64,000 bases of DNA, taken from assembly GCA_964539825.1 (NCBI GenBank), contig CAZIKF010000026.1, positions 5,802 through 69,801 of the forward strand. Reading direction: 5' to 3'. Source of the stretch: CAZIKF01 sp964539825 (GTDB lineage: Bacteria > Muiribacteriota > UBA6191). Shown piece by piece: positions 8,571 to 18,093 of this stretch. The translations under genes and the position numbers were made by a program. Position 1 is the stretch's first letter, and the number at the start of each line of letters is the position of its first letter. The notes beneath the pieces were generated by a model. That model had not been told where the DNA came from and ran no database searches. It worked only from the letters and a program-made list of their open reading frames with translations.

Positions 8571-9254
8571 ATGAAAAATACTCTCAATATTCTTATGCTT
8601 CTGGTTCTCACCATCGTCAGCTTTGGAGGAGATAAGGCTCTCGCAATGCTGTCTTCTAATCAGGACGCGGACGGAAACTTTACACCTTTGACCAAGGATG
8701 AAGGGAAGTTCTTCTACAGGCCGGTCAATTCTAAGCTTACCAACCTCAAACATAAGATTCGCAAGATTAAAGGACGTAAATTCCAAATACTGATTACCGG
8801 GGAATTGGAAGCTGAAATCCGCAGTGGGACACCCTCTTCAGTGGCGATAGATTTCTACGACGCAAAAAACAATTATAGCCACACTGATAACGTAAAAGGC
8901 ACCCAGGTGACTTTACAGGTCAATATCAAGGAGCATGACACGGTCTCTGAAAATGATGTTGTTCTTACGGGATATCAGAAAGTAGCCCTGCCCTTTGTAA
9001 AAGGGGTCCAGCGAATGCTGAGCAAAAACACCATCTATAGAGGTAAATTCAAACTTCTCTATGAAGTCTCCTTTGCCAAGATTGAAGCACAGTTAGGAAA
9101 ATTTGACACCGCGAAACTCATGGTAGAAGTAGTGGTCCCTGAAAGAACCAGCGAGGAAAAGGAAAGCACGGAAGCGGAGCATGTCTTTACCGATTCAGAT
9201 GGCTACAAAGATGGGAAAGAGAACAATAAGTTTTTCAAGGGTCTCGAGGAGTGA
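8571..9254 (+). CDS. secreted hypothetical protein
   Basis: This 227-residue protein has a signal sequence ending near ALA (residue ~25). The mature part is highly charged, with likely beta strands (FQILITGELEAEIRSG, TQVTLQVNIKEHD) and an acidic, Lys-rich tail. I do not recognise a family. Its stop codon TGA (9252-9254) lies inside the first bases of the hairpin element beginning at 9251. An AAGGATG ribosome-site-like stretch lies 7-13 bases before the ATG. Confidence 0.6.
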   Translation: MKNTLNILMLLVLTIVSFGGDKALAMLSSNQDADGNFTPLTKDEGKFFYRPVNSKLTNLKHKIRKIKGRKFQILITGELEAEIRSGTPSSVAIDFYDAKNNYSHTDNVKGTQVTLQVNIKEHDTVSENDVVLTGYQKVALPFVKGVQRMLSKNTIYRGKFKLLYEVSFAKIEAQLGKFDTAKLMVEVVVPERTSEEKESTEAEHVFTDSDGYKDGKENNKFFKGLEE

Positions 9255-9415
9255 GCTGAAAACCGAGGCTTAGCTAGATGCTTGAATGCCCAGAGTCGGC
9301 ACCTGAGCGTAGATCACTCCTAGAACGATGCGATGCATCGCCCGTCGTCGCGGTCTACCCCCATGCACCCATTCTGGGCATTCAATCACCCATCACACCC
9401 CGGCTCTCAGCTCAC
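9251..9415 (+). repeat. 3'-end hairpin element, copy 2 (165 bp)
   Basis: It starts GTGAGCTGAAAACCG and ends CCCGGCTCTCAGCTCAC. The inner arms TTGAATGCCCAGA and TCTGGGCATTCAA pair perfectly. The tip contains AACGATGCGATGCATCG and CCATGCACCCATTCTG, almost identical to copy 5 at 41210. The TGA at 9252-9254 is the stop codon of the preceding gene. A run of T (9424 onward) follows within about ten bases, so this copy could work as a terminator. The rest of 9416-9546 shows nothing else clear. Confidence 0.85.
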
Positions 9416-9546
9416 GGAGTAATTTTTTTTTGGTTTTTCTTGTTCACCCCCTGGTAATGCCTGCTGGTAAGATGGGCTGGATAAGTGTGGTTTCCCTTCC
9501 TGGGTTCTTACTTTTCCGTGTGTGATTTTCTCCCGTTTTATTTTAG

Positions 9547-10542
9547 GTGGTGGTAGATATTTCTGAGAAGAAAACTCAGTCCCGAGGAATTTTTGGGATC
9601 ATTGTTAAGGTTGGGGTCGTTTGTACTTTTGGGATTGTCCTTTTTTTCTATTTTTATCCGGGGGGAGAGGACCTAAAGTCCGAGGTTCTTGAGCTGATAG
9701 AAAGTGAACTTCCTGCCCTGAGTCAACTTGGGATTCCCGATTTACTAAAAAGCGAAACGGAGGAATCTCAGGAGACCGTTCATGTTCAAGGCCCAGAGGA
9801 CATGGTTCCCTTAATGAATACGCTGGCCGAGAAATATATGGAACAGAACAAAGAGATCAAAATTGAAGTCTCAGAAGCTGGCTCAGATTCTGGAATTAGT
9901 TCTGTTTTAGAGGGAAGTGCTGACCTGAGTATGAGCAATAGATCACCTGATAAAGAAGAGTCTCAGCTAGCTGAAGAGAAAGGAATTACCCTGGATCGAA
10001 CCGCGCTGAGCCTTGATGCCATAGCCTTCATCGTTCATCCAGCAAATCCCGTGGATTCTCTAACCTTGAAACAGGTGAGTGAGATCTACCAGGGGCGTTA
10101 CTCCAGTTGGAAGCAATTGGGAGGGAAAAACTGGCCTATTTCCATTTTAGGCAGAAGGCTGAATACTGGAACCCACAAGATTTTTCAATCCTGGGTTTTG
10201 AATAATCAAGAGATTTCACAGAAGATGAGCCAACTTCCCACCCTGGCTTCTGTTTTGCGGGCAGCGTCACAAACCCATGGAGCGATTGGTTACGGCAGCC
10301 TGGGCTCCATTAAGAACTCTGGCCTGGACATAAAAATTCTAAGAGTGAAAGCCCCTTCTGGTTCCCACATGGTTCTACCTGATGAAGACTCGATACTCGC
10401 GGGCGATTATCCAGCCAGTCAAAAGCTTTATTTTTACTACAGTGACAAGAAGAAGAACCAAATTTCAGAATTCCTTAAGTATTCCCAGAGCGCTGAAGGG
10501 AAAAAAGCTATCAAAGAGGCAGGATTTGTTCCTGTGAAGTGA
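9547..10542 (+). CDS. membrane-anchored PstS-like phosphate/anion-binding protein
   Basis: The 331-residue protein begins with a membrane segment (about 14-37). A periplasmic binding-protein type II domain of the PstS/PBP_like_2 family follows. Supporting motifs are GSDSGISSVLEGSADLSMSNR, which is the usual G-S-xx-G ... G-x-DI-x-M-xx-R pattern, and RLNTGTHKIF, equivalent to the R-x-xx-SGT-xx-F anion-binding loop. No Pst permease or ATPase genes are adjacent, so it may sense rather than transport. The start is a GTG with a weak ribosome site, so the exact N-terminus is uncertain. Copy 3 of the hairpin element begins 5 bases after the stop codon. Confidence 0.8.
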   Translation: MVVDISEKKTQSRGIFGIIVKVGVVCTFGIVLFFYFYPGGEDLKSEVLELIESELPALSQLGIPDLLKSETEESQETVHVQGPEDMVPLMNTLAEKYMEQNKEIKIEVSEAGSDSGISSVLEGSADLSMSNRSPDKEESQLAEEKGITLDRTALSLDAIAFIVHPANPVDSLTLKQVSEIYQGRYSSWKQLGGKNWPISILGRRLNTGTHKIFQSWVLNNQEISQKMSQLPTLASVLRAASQTHGAIGYGSLGSIKNSGLDIKILRVKAPSGSHMVLPDEDSILAGDYPASQKLYFYYSDKKKNQISEFLKYSQSAEGKKAIKEAGFVPVK

Positions 10543-10546
10543 CTTT

Positions 10547-10710
10547 GTGATGTGAGAACCGGTGCTTAGGTGTGGAGCAGGGCAGCAATAAGCGGCACCT
10601 GTCGGCGTTTCCCTCGTCGAAGTTAGCGATGCTAGCTCCTCCTCACGAACCACCAACATGCACCACTTCTTCCTACCCTGCCCCACACCACGCACCGGCT
10701 CTCACATCAC
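10547..10710 (+). repeat. 3'-end hairpin element, copy 3 (164 bp)
   Basis: The ends are GTGATGTGAGAACCGGTGC and GCACCGGCTCTCACATCAC. The inner arms pair GTGTGGAGCAGGGCAG with CTACCCTGCCCCACAC, with G.T-compatible mismatches. The tip has GTTTCCCTCGTCGAAGTTAGCGATGC, the core shared with copies 1 and 4. It begins 5 bases after the stop of the PstS-like gene and is followed directly by TTTTTATT. Confidence 0.85.
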
Positions 10711-10743
10711 TTTTTATTGGGAGATGTTTTAATTATCCTTCCA

Positions 10744-11035
10744 GCATTTCAAGTTAGTCTGATTCGGGTTTATGATGTATGGCGGAGTGTTCAGGGATGT
10801 TAGCTGATTGTGATTCGAGAGGAGAAGGTGGCATCGTCACCTCGGCTTCTCGCTGAAAAAGTCAGAAAAGAAAATGTTCATCCCCGCATTTCAAGTGAGT
10901 CTGATTCGGGTTTATGATGTATGGCGGAGTGTTCAGGGATGTTAGCTGAATGTGATTCGTGAGGAGAAGGTGGCATAGTCACCTGGTTTTTCGATTAGCA
11001 AGTCAGAGAAGTAAACTCTCATCCCCGCATTTCAA
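10744..11035 (-). repeat. two tandem half-copies of the hairpin element (about 142 bp period)
   Basis: Two units starting at 10744 and 10886 are about 85-90% alike. Both begin GCATTTCAAGT.AGTCTGATTCGGG and contain GGCGGAGTGTTCAGGG and an apical hairpin AGGTGGCAT.GTCACCT. The same layout recurs in the full element at 11036-11198, which supplies the third repeat starting at 11027. The two units lack the gene-proximal arm and so cannot form the long stem. This accounts for most of the gene-free stretch between 10711 and 11035. Confidence 0.75.
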
Positions 11036-11198
11036 GTGAGTCTAATTCCTGTGTAGGGTCCCAGGCGGAGTGTTCAGGGTTGTTAGTTGGTAGTGATTCG
11101 AGAGGAAAAGGTGGCATAGTCACCTTTGACGAGGGAAACGCTGCCAAATGACAGTCCAGGGCGCTCTGACAGGGGCCCTACACAGGAATTAGGCTCAC
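11036..11198 (-). repeat. 3'-end hairpin element, copy 4 (163 bp, minus strand)
   Basis: On the minus strand it starts GTGAGCCTAATTCCTGTGTAGGG and ends CCCTACACAGGAATTAGACTCAC. The stem extends 8 bases further into flanking CATTTCAA/TTGAAATG. The tip holds GCGTTTCCCTCGTCAAAGGTGAC, matching the core of copies 1 and 3. The TGA at 11195-11197 is the stop codon of the cyclic-nucleotide-binding gene, whose last codons (His-Phe-Lys) lie in the extended stem. Confidence 0.8.
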
Positions 11199-12628
11199 TT
11201 GAAATGTAGCTTCACTAGCTGATCTTTGAAACTGGCGTAGTCTTTTTCAACTTGTTCCATCATTTGCATAGCTAGTTTGCGTTCAACTTCAGTTTGTTGA
11301 GCGTCTTTGGTAAATTTTTCCAGAACTCGATTCAGCTTCTTATAGCCACGGCGATAGTTGATATCTCCGCTTGCCAGTACAGCAATATCTTTATCAAAAA
11401 TTTCAAGGAGACCCACGATATAATGGTCTTCCGCAACCAATTCCTTTGCCAGTGATCTGCTCAGGAAAAGGGCCAGTTTTGGGTGTTGGTTACAGAGTTT
11501 TTCCAAATCCCGAATTGGGATCTTATAGAGCCGAACGGGTGAGATTGTTTTCAGTTCAAGGAGGTGATAACCCTTGAATTCTCCAGTGGGATTACACAGT
11601 GGTTCAAGGTGGTGCAGCATTTGCCCGGGAACCGAATACATCTTTGCCCATGTATCTTCATCAGGAACTACCACTTTTCCCTTACGCAAAATGAAGAAAT
11701 TCTCCTGTTTTCTACCCGCTAGCGCCAGATAGGTGTTGATATTGACGGGGGTCTCCATCTCAGCGGGTAGGATCTGTTCCTTGAGTTCAAGAATATCATT
11801 CTTACGATCAAGATCGGGTTTACGAAACCTGAGATTGTCGGAGAGAGCGGGGATATTCTTAAACTCATTGATAATCTTGGTAAGCCAGACACTTTGCTGT
11901 GATTCATTCTTAGCCATCAGGGAGGTACGCATCTTTTCAAAAGCCGCCTGATAGAGATTGACTTTTTTTAGAAAGCCCCCATGCAAAACTTCAATTCCCT
12001 CGGCGGTTTTTCTCGATTTTCTCAGCCTGTTCGCGAGCATGGAAATCAGGGCCAGAGCCAGCTTGGGACTATGCATCATGGAATGTTTGAAGGCCTGCTC
12101 GCTCGTTGCGATTTCAGTCACTTCAACCTCGGTACTGCACTTGATTGAAGCGGTCCGAATCCCATCAAGAAGGGCTCCCATTTCACCGATTTTCACGTTT
12201 GCTTTGCGAATTTGGGCTACAATCTTTCCATTTTCACTGACGTAACGCTTAGCCTTCTCGCGATCTTCTGACGGGGGATGATCAGCCGTGACGATGATCT
12301 GTACAATTCCCCGCTTAAGAATGTAGATGCTGGTAGAGGGCTCTCCCTGTAAGAAAAGATAGTCGCCTGGCTTTAAGACTCTTTTGGGAATGGCGTCTGA
12401 GGAACCCGAATCATCAGTATTTACCTTGGAGTCGATGATTTCGATTTCAAGGTAGTCCAGGGAAAGGATGTTATTGATGATTTCGGTGGTGAGATAAATT
12501 CCGGCATTGTAGACGGTATTTTGTCGATCTACATCGAGAATTTCCTGGTCAAGAATTTTTCCTGGTTCAACATTTTCAATTGGAGTCAATTTCCCCATAA
12601 TTCCAGCGCTCGGTAGTCTCTTTGCCAA
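11195..12628 (-). CDS. protein with two cyclic-nucleotide-binding (CNB) domains
   Basis: In this protein of up to 477 residues, CNB domain 1 (about 85-200) has GDYLFLQGEPSTSIYILKRG and a phosphate-binding cassette GEMGALLDGIRTAS (Gly148-Glu149, Arg158). The Gly-Glu and Arg are the residues that hold cAMP or cGMP in this family. CNB domain 2 (about 295-400) lacks the GE...R-x-A pattern and is probably degenerate. The N-terminus (VEPGKILDQEILD...VYNAGIYLT) resembles the leader found before HD-type signalling domains. No DNA-binding domain is visible, so it is not a CRP-type regulator. The start may be the TTG at 12628 or the ATG at 12598. The giant HEAT/TPR gene lies 62 bases upstream on the same strand. 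Confidence 0.85.
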   Translation of the reverse strand: MAKRLPSAGIMGKLTPIENVEPGKILDQEILDVDRQNTVYNAGIYLTTEIINNILSLDYLEIEIIDSKVNTDDSGSSDAIPKRVLKPGDYLFLQGEPSTSIYILKRGIVQIIVTADHPPSEDREKAKRYVSENGKIVAQIRKANVKIGEMGALLDGIRTASIKCSTEVEVTEIATSEQAFKHSMMHSPKLALALISMLANRLRKSRKTAEGIEVLHGGFLKKVNLYQAAFEKMRTSLMAKNESQQSVWLTKIINEFKNIPALSDNLRFRKPDLDRKNDILELKEQILPAEMETPVNINTYLALAGRKQENFFILRKGKVVVPDEDTWAKMYSVPGQMLHHLEPLCNPTGEFKGYHLLELKTISPVRLYKIPIRDLEKLCNQHPKLALFLSRSLAKELVAEDHYIVGLLEIFDKDIAVLASGDINYRRGYKKLNRVLEKFTKDAQQTEVERKLAMQMMEQVEKDYASFKDQLVKLHFK

Positions 12629-12690
12629 GTTTTATCTTAACTGATTGGATTCAAGTTTTCCATGTACCTTCGTTTATCGGAAGTTTGAAT

Positions 12691-15600
12691 CTAGGCAAGT
12701 TTCTCTCGCTTCAACAGACTCTTTGCCATTCGCGTAAATCTAGACTTGGATTCTGGAGTATCGGCCAATTGCCGGAGATGTTTGAGCGCTGTATGCTTTC
12801 GGTTCAACTTAAGATTTAGGACTCCAAGTTCAAGAAGATACTCCTCCGATCTGGTTTTTCTAAAGAGTTCCTCATAGAGCCCGCAAGCCTCTTCCAGCAT
12901 TCCTTCAGATCGAAATAATCTGGCCTGCATCAAGCGAGCCTCAACATTATCTGGATTTGCCTTGAGCAGTTGGTCCAGAATTTCCATAGCGCTACGATTT
13001 TCGCCCTTTTTGTAGTGAATTTTAGCGAGTAACTCCCGACCGGCAGTGTGATAGGGTTTGATGGAAAGTAATTCTTCTAGAATTTCTTTTGATTCCTGGA
13101 GATTTCTATCTTCGAACAGGGCGTTAGCCAGTTCAAATTTAACCGTCGTGTTTGAATTGTCTTTACGCAGAATTTCACGGAAGGTAAAAACTGATTTCTT
13201 CAGAAATCCCTGTTTTTTATAGATCATGCCAAGCTGGAAATGAAGTCCTTGGTTCTCTGGATTCTTAGAGAGATATTTTTGAAAGCACTCTGCGGCTTTC
13301 TCTTCTCGGTTCAGGGCAAGGTACGCTCTACCTACATTTAAGAAATGATTTACGGGTAGCTCGATACCTAAATTCTCCAACATTTGATAAGCCTGAATTT
13401 CTTGCGCGTGCATTCCTGTTTGATTTGAAAGTGTCGCTAGCAACTGTACCTTTTCTACATCAGAAGGATTTTCCTTGAGATAGTTTTTCAGATGAAAGAT
13501 CGAGTTTTGTAGATCGCCGCTATTTTGAAACCAGGAATAGAGACGTTTAGAGACAAGTGCATTATCAGACTTCAGAAAAAATAGTTTTTGGTCCACTTTT
13601 GCCTGATGATCCAGCTCTTTACGAAGTCCATGCACATAAGAGAGCTTCTCTAAAACTTCAGGATGATCGGGACGAATGGCGGTAGCAGACTGAAGATAGT
13701 TTAAGCACTCCTCCATTTCCTTGGACTCATAGGTGATGGTTGCCAGTCCCCGCAGAGTTTCAAAGTGAATTTCCAAATCACTCTCTTGAGCTTCCAAGAG
13801 ATGAAGTGCTTTGACGAAGTACTGGCGGGCTAACGCCACCCTTTTTGCAGCATGGTAGAAGCGCGCCAGGTGATAGGGGAATGCCGGTTCCTTAGGAATG
13901 AGTTCACAGACTCGTTTGAGCAATTCAAAACGGAAACCAGAGCTGAGACTGCGCTGAGATAGAAAATCTCTAAGAATCACTGGCTCTGTTTTCGCGGACC
14001 TTTGGGTACAGTGATTGAGTTTCTCAGAATCATGTCGATTATAGAAAGCTAAAAGAAAACCCTGGATGATGGCCCCTTTTTTCATCGAAGAAGGAGCTTC
14101 AAAAATCTCTTCATAACAGAGATCATAAATCTTCTCCATGTCCTCATATCTGCCCAGGCTGTAGAGAGATTTACAGAGTTGGTAACACTCTTCGAAGGGG
14201 AGCTTTTCAGCACAGGCGTCAAGGAAAAAGGGGAGAGCTTCATCGGGACGCATACATTTCATATGGGTATCAACTAACTGCAATAGACTTTCTCTTCTGC
14301 GTTGACGGTATTCAAGGGCAATCGTAAATTGCTGAATTGCAGAAGGAAACCTCTGCAGAGACTTAAGACAGAGTGCGTACTGAAAAGAAAAATCTTCCAA
14401 GGACTCCTGTATTGGCTCCAATTCCTTGAAAACCTGAAGGGCATCTTTGAAGTTCTCCATTTTCATCGAGCATTGGGCTGAAAGGTAGAGAGCTTGTTGC
14501 CTATAAGCCGAGTTTTCAGGGAGTCCCTCTAAAAGAGACTTTGCTCGTTCAAATTCCTCCATTTCCATATGTGCTTTACCAGCGAGAAAACGAATGGATG
14601 GGGAGTTCAATAGTCTTTCCGTGCCTCTCGTAATGAGGTGGAGAAATCTTTGAATTTGATTTTCACGACGATAGATTTGAAAAAGATATTCCAGTGCTTC
14701 GACAGTCCTTTTTCCGGACTGAAATACTTTGATAAAACAGTGGCGAGCTCGTTCAAAATCATCCAGGTCAAAGGAGGTTTCTCCCAGAATTGAGTAGATT
14801 TGTACAGGTTTTGGATCTTCATGCAGGAGAGCATTTTCCAAATGGGTTCTGGCCTCTTCTTTGTGATCTTGATGGAGGCAGATCATGGCCAGGAAAAAGT
14901 CTGATCTGAGAAACGCGCCATGAGACTTCCTCAGGCGTTCAAACAGGGTTTTAGCAGGCGAAAGCTTTCCATCACGAAAGCTCCTTCCTGCCATCTTGTA
15001 AGTGAAGAGGGGAAAGTCTTCTAGTATGGTTGCGTGAGTTCTTAGTACCTCAGCCGGCACATGTTCGCAAATGTGATAGAAAGAGTCTTTATGAGCAACA
15101 AGGTTTTGGATTTTAGGCTTTAGAATCTCTTGATTTTCCGGTTCTTTATAAAGGCGCAGGTACAGATGAAACGCTTCGGCATAATTTAGACTGCGTTCCG
15201 CACATAGAGAATATCTTTCTAAAAGCGGCTCCTGGAGATCCTTTTTTACCTTATGGAAGTGTGAAAAGGCCTTGGAGTACTTTTTGGCTTCATAATAGTA
15301 ATTTGCTAAAACAAGGTGGACCTCATCATCATCAGGACATAGCTCCGCTACCCGCTCAAAAATTGGGCAAGCAAGGGAATCTTTTCGTTCCTGGTAGAAG
15401 GATCCTAATTTTTTTAGTCCATCCGGGTGATCATGCAGGACTTCTTGCGCGTCTTTGAGGTATTCCAGAAGCTCCTCAGGCACATTTCCATAGGCTAAAG
15501 TTTCCACATAAAGTATCCAGGCATCGAGATCGACCGGCCGAATCTGTAAAGAGAAAACAAGATGTTTAGCGGATAAATCTCTATATCCAAGGCGTTCATA

Positions 15601-17868
15601 ACAAAGACTCAGGTAATAATGGAGTCTTTGTGGTTGAGTCTGATGTTTTGAATAGTACTGGAAATATTTCAGAGCTTTTTTGAACTGGTTTCTTTGAAAA
15701 TGGTTCAAGCCCAACTCAAAGGGAATGGATTCGTCAGATGAATTCTGTAAAAACAAAGTCTCGAAGAGTTCTGTGCTTTCTTCTATCTTTCCTACTTTTC
15801 TGAGTGTTCTAGCTTTGACCCTGAGGAAGGAATCCGATGGATCCAGGACCTCCATCCTTTCAAGGCATCTCTCTGGGAAGTTATGCGAATAGAACTCCAG
15901 AAGATTCGAAACCTGGGATGGATCGTCTGGAAAGGTGTTCAGAGAGCCTTCCAGGTAGGCTTCTTCATGGGAGAGTTCGCCGGTGGTTTGAAAGATTTCT
16001 TTGAGGCAGCTGATGTTTTGAACATTGGGATGAAAAGCTTTAACTATCTCTTGAAAAACCCTCTGTGCATCCTTGGGCCGATCGGAACGATAGAGCGCGA
16101 TACCATATGCTGTCTTCGCTTTGCTCGTGGGTTCCACGGGGGGATTGGAATTCAGACATAAGCGTTCATAGTTTGGATAATGCTTGATAATGGACTCAAA
16201 ACCAGAAGAATCCAGAGCGGCGCTAAAAAAGCTCTCACAAAGGGCAGGATTGGTGAATTGAGTTGGAATACTTTCGAAAATTTCCAATGCGTGATCAATT
16301 TCATTTAGCTGGAGATAACAGGAAAAAAGCTGTTCGAGAAGTTGAGGATCCCCACTGCTATGATGGGCGGCTTTTTTTAAGAGAGGAGCGGCTTCTCGGG
16401 CCTCGCCGGATTCAAGATAAAGCGAGGCGAGGAGTTTTAGACCGGCAACATGATCGGGGTCGAATCGAAGGAGTGTCTTTAAGGAATCGCGGGCACCGCC
16501 TTTATTGGAGTCAGCCACCTGTGCCTTCGCATATAAAATCCATGCTTTGGTGTCTTCTGGTCTGTTCTTGAGAAAATCCTCAAGGGTCCATCTAACTTGT
16601 GGGAAATCTCCTGTTTCAAAGAGCTCCTGAGCTTCGCTAAACACTTTATCAAGATCTTTATGTTCTAATATCTTTACCAGTTCCCTGGCCCGGGATTGGA
16701 TTGGTTTTCGGGGGGACTTGAGCAGGGGTCTTATCAAGTTCTCATAGGGTTCTGGATCTTCGAGAAGATGAAGAGCAAAGGCAGCCTTGTAACTGCACGG
16801 ATCTTCCAGGAAACAGGAGATCATTTCCTCTACTCGTGAGTCATCCAACCTGAGTTTAAATTCTGGAAGAAGGAAGGAACTAACTCTATCCAGATGGCTC
16901 GAAGCCAGTCGTAGGTAAAGTTCGGTCTTTTGTGGCTCTTCCATGCCATCAAAGCACTGGAATATCGCCTCCAATAGAGTTGGATTTGTCTCGATTTCAA
17001 TCCTTTGGATGAGGAAGTCCACAATCTTGGATCGGACCACTTTTCCACTTAGATTTTTCAAAGCCAGTAACCGAACCTGCCTCTCTTCATGGGAGAGAAG
17101 TGGGAGCAAGTATTCCTGGCTTGTGGCCCCAAGTTCCGCGGGTAAAAGCTTGAGGATTTTGAGAAGCACTTCAACAGAGAAATCCTGGCAGGTTTGTAGC
17201 TGCTCATCAAAGTTCAGGACCAGGTCAAAGTCACCCGCATGATCGAGAAGAAGGCTCTGGACCGCAGGCTCAAGTTTTGTAAAGTAGGAAAATTGTCTCT
17301 GAAACCAACAACTTCCCTCAAATCTATGCAGGGCTTTGAGGGTTAGTTTTCGGATGAGTGGAAAAGGAGACTCAAGCTGAGATTCAAGCAGTTTCGAATT
17401 ATCAAAGTTTTCAAGGTTCAAAATAACCTGTAGAGCGAGGTGCTTTAGTTCTACTTCCTCCTGTGCCAGGTACTCAATTAGCACTGGATGTGCTCTTGAC
17501 TGGGGAAATGACCTTAGCGCGGAGAGAACCCGCTTTTTCAGATGGAGTGTACAGTTCGTAGAGTAGTGATATAGAAAATCTACGCTCCGCGGGGATCGGA
17601 TCATTTCGAGTGTTACAAGAAGTAACTCCCTGTAGAGAAATCTCGGATGGGAAAGCAGAAAATGCAGATTGGAGATGCTGGCTTCACAATAATGATCTTT
17701 ACAATATTGCAGATATTTGGAGACAAAAGGCTCAGGCGCTTTAATTAAAAGATTGAGAACGGCCTGCTTTCGCTGTTGGGAAGCCTTATGAAAAGAGGCA
17801 AAAAATTCCTCGAGCGGTTCTTTTTCTAGATCGTAAGGCACGGATGTATTAAGGATTTCTGAAGACAT
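12691..17868 (-). CDS. giant HEAT/TPR repeat protein (about 1725 residues)
   Basis: I prefer the ATG at 17868 (AGG 8 bases upstream); an in-frame GTG at 17928 adds 20 residues. The first ~400 residues are HEAT-like helical pairs (HPVLIEYLAQEEVELKHLAL, RQVRLLALKNLSG). The rest is dozens of TPR-like units with W/A/L/G/F/A/P spacing, for example GLHFQLGMIYKKQGFLKKSV and NVEARLMQARLFRSEGMLEEA. There is no signal peptide, membrane segment or catalytic motif, so it is probably a cytoplasmic scaffold. It is followed by the cyclic-nucleotide-binding gene on the same strand and is divergent from the HEAT-MORN gene, which suggests a shared signalling or cell-envelope assembly role. That link is inferred from position only. 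Confidence 0.85.
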   Translation of the reverse strand: MSSEILNTSVPYDLEKEPLEEFFASFHKASQQRKQAVLNLLIKAPEPFVSKYLQYCKDHYCEASISNLHFLLSHPRFLYRELLLVTLEMIRSPRSVDFLYHYSTNCTLHLKKRVLSALRSFPQSRAHPVLIEYLAQEEVELKHLALQVILNLENFDNSKLLESQLESPFPLIRKLTLKALHRFEGSCWFQRQFSYFTKLEPAVQSLLLDHAGDFDLVLNFDEQLQTCQDFSVEVLLKILKLLPAELGATSQEYLLPLLSHEERQVRLLALKNLSGKVVRSKIVDFLIQRIEIETNPTLLEAIFQCFDGMEEPQKTELYLRLASSHLDRVSSFLLPEFKLRLDDSRVEEMISCFLEDPCSYKAAFALHLLEDPEPYENLIRPLLKSPRKPIQSRARELVKILEHKDLDKVFSEAQELFETGDFPQVRWTLEDFLKNRPEDTKAWILYAKAQVADSNKGGARDSLKTLLRFDPDHVAGLKLLASLYLESGEAREAAPLLKKAAHHSSGDPQLLEQLFSCYLQLNEIDHALEIFESIPTQFTNPALCESFFSAALDSSGFESIIKHYPNYERLCLNSNPPVEPTSKAKTAYGIALYRSDRPKDAQRVFQEIVKAFHPNVQNISCLKEIFQTTGELSHEEAYLEGSLNTFPDDPSQVSNLLEFYSHNFPERCLERMEVLDPSDSFLRVKARTLRKVGKIEESTELFETLFLQNSSDESIPFELGLNHFQRNQFKKALKYFQYYSKHQTQPQRLHYYLSLCYERLGYRDLSAKHLVFSLQIRPVDLDAWILYVETLAYGNVPEELLEYLKDAQEVLHDHPDGLKKLGSFYQERKDSLACPIFERVAELCPDDDEVHLVLANYYYEAKKYSKAFSHFHKVKKDLQEPLLERYSLCAERSLNYAEAFHLYLRLYKEPENQEILKPKIQNLVAHKDSFYHICEHVPAEVLRTHATILEDFPLFTYKMAGRSFRDGKLSPAKTLFERLRKSHGAFLRSDFFLAMICLHQDHKEEARTHLENALLHEDPKPVQIYSILGETSFDLDDFERARHCFIKVFQSGKRTVEALEYLFQIYRRENQIQRFLHLITRGTERLLNSPSIRFLAGKAHMEMEEFERAKSLLEGLPENSAYRQQALYLSAQCSMKMENFKDALQVFKELEPIQESLEDFSFQYALCLKSLQRFPSAIQQFTIALEYRQRRRESLLQLVDTHMKCMRPDEALPFFLDACAEKLPFEECYQLCKSLYSLGRYEDMEKIYDLCYEEIFEAPSSMKKGAIIQGFLLAFYNRHDSEKLNHCTQRSAKTEPVILRDFLSQRSLSSGFRFELLKRVCELIPKEPAFPYHLARFYHAAKRVALARQYFVKALHLLEAQESDLEIHFETLRGLATITYESKEMEECLNYLQSATAIRPDHPEVLEKLSYVHGLRKELDHQAKVDQKLFFLKSDNALVSKRLYSWFQNSGDLQNSIFHLKNYLKENPSDVEKVQLLATLSNQTGMHAQEIQAYQMLENLGIELPVNHFLNVGRAYLALNREEKAAECFQKYLSKNPENQGLHFQLGMIYKKQGFLKKSVFTFREILRKDNSNTTVKFELANALFEDRNLQESKEILEELLSIKPYHTAGRELLAKIHYKKGENRSAMEILDQLLKANPDNVEARLMQARLFRSEGMLEEACGLYEELFRKTRSEEYLLELGVLNLKLNRKHTALKHLRQLADTPESKSRFTRMAKSLLKREKLA

Positions 17869-18093
17869 AAAGTAGCCTGATTCAAAAATTTTTGTTCGAC
17901 TTTGGGTAGGTTTTCGGAACTCAACCACGGATTTCTTAGCTCCGCATCAGGAAAAGATTAGGGCGACAAAGGGAATTTGCTGAGCGATAGGACTTAATTC
18001 CCTCTATTGTGAATAAACTAAAAGAGATCGAGCTCTATACTTAGAGGTCATGAGCTGTCGAAGATTAAGCAAACTCAAAATTGAGAAATTGAA

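Noticed and set aside
9328..9525. 65-codon open frame over the second hairpin element
   Set aside because: It reads through the palindrome and T-rich flank, and its sequence (HSITHHTPAL) follows the repeat. Similar frames at 4037-4243, 10465-10695 and 10572-10757 are also repeat shadows.
10711..11035. CRISPR-like array
   Set aside because: Repeats are ~142 bp with no short direct repeat-spacer pattern and no cas genes.
11195..12628. CRP/FNR-type transcription factor
   Set aside because: No helix-turn-helix follows either CNB domain.
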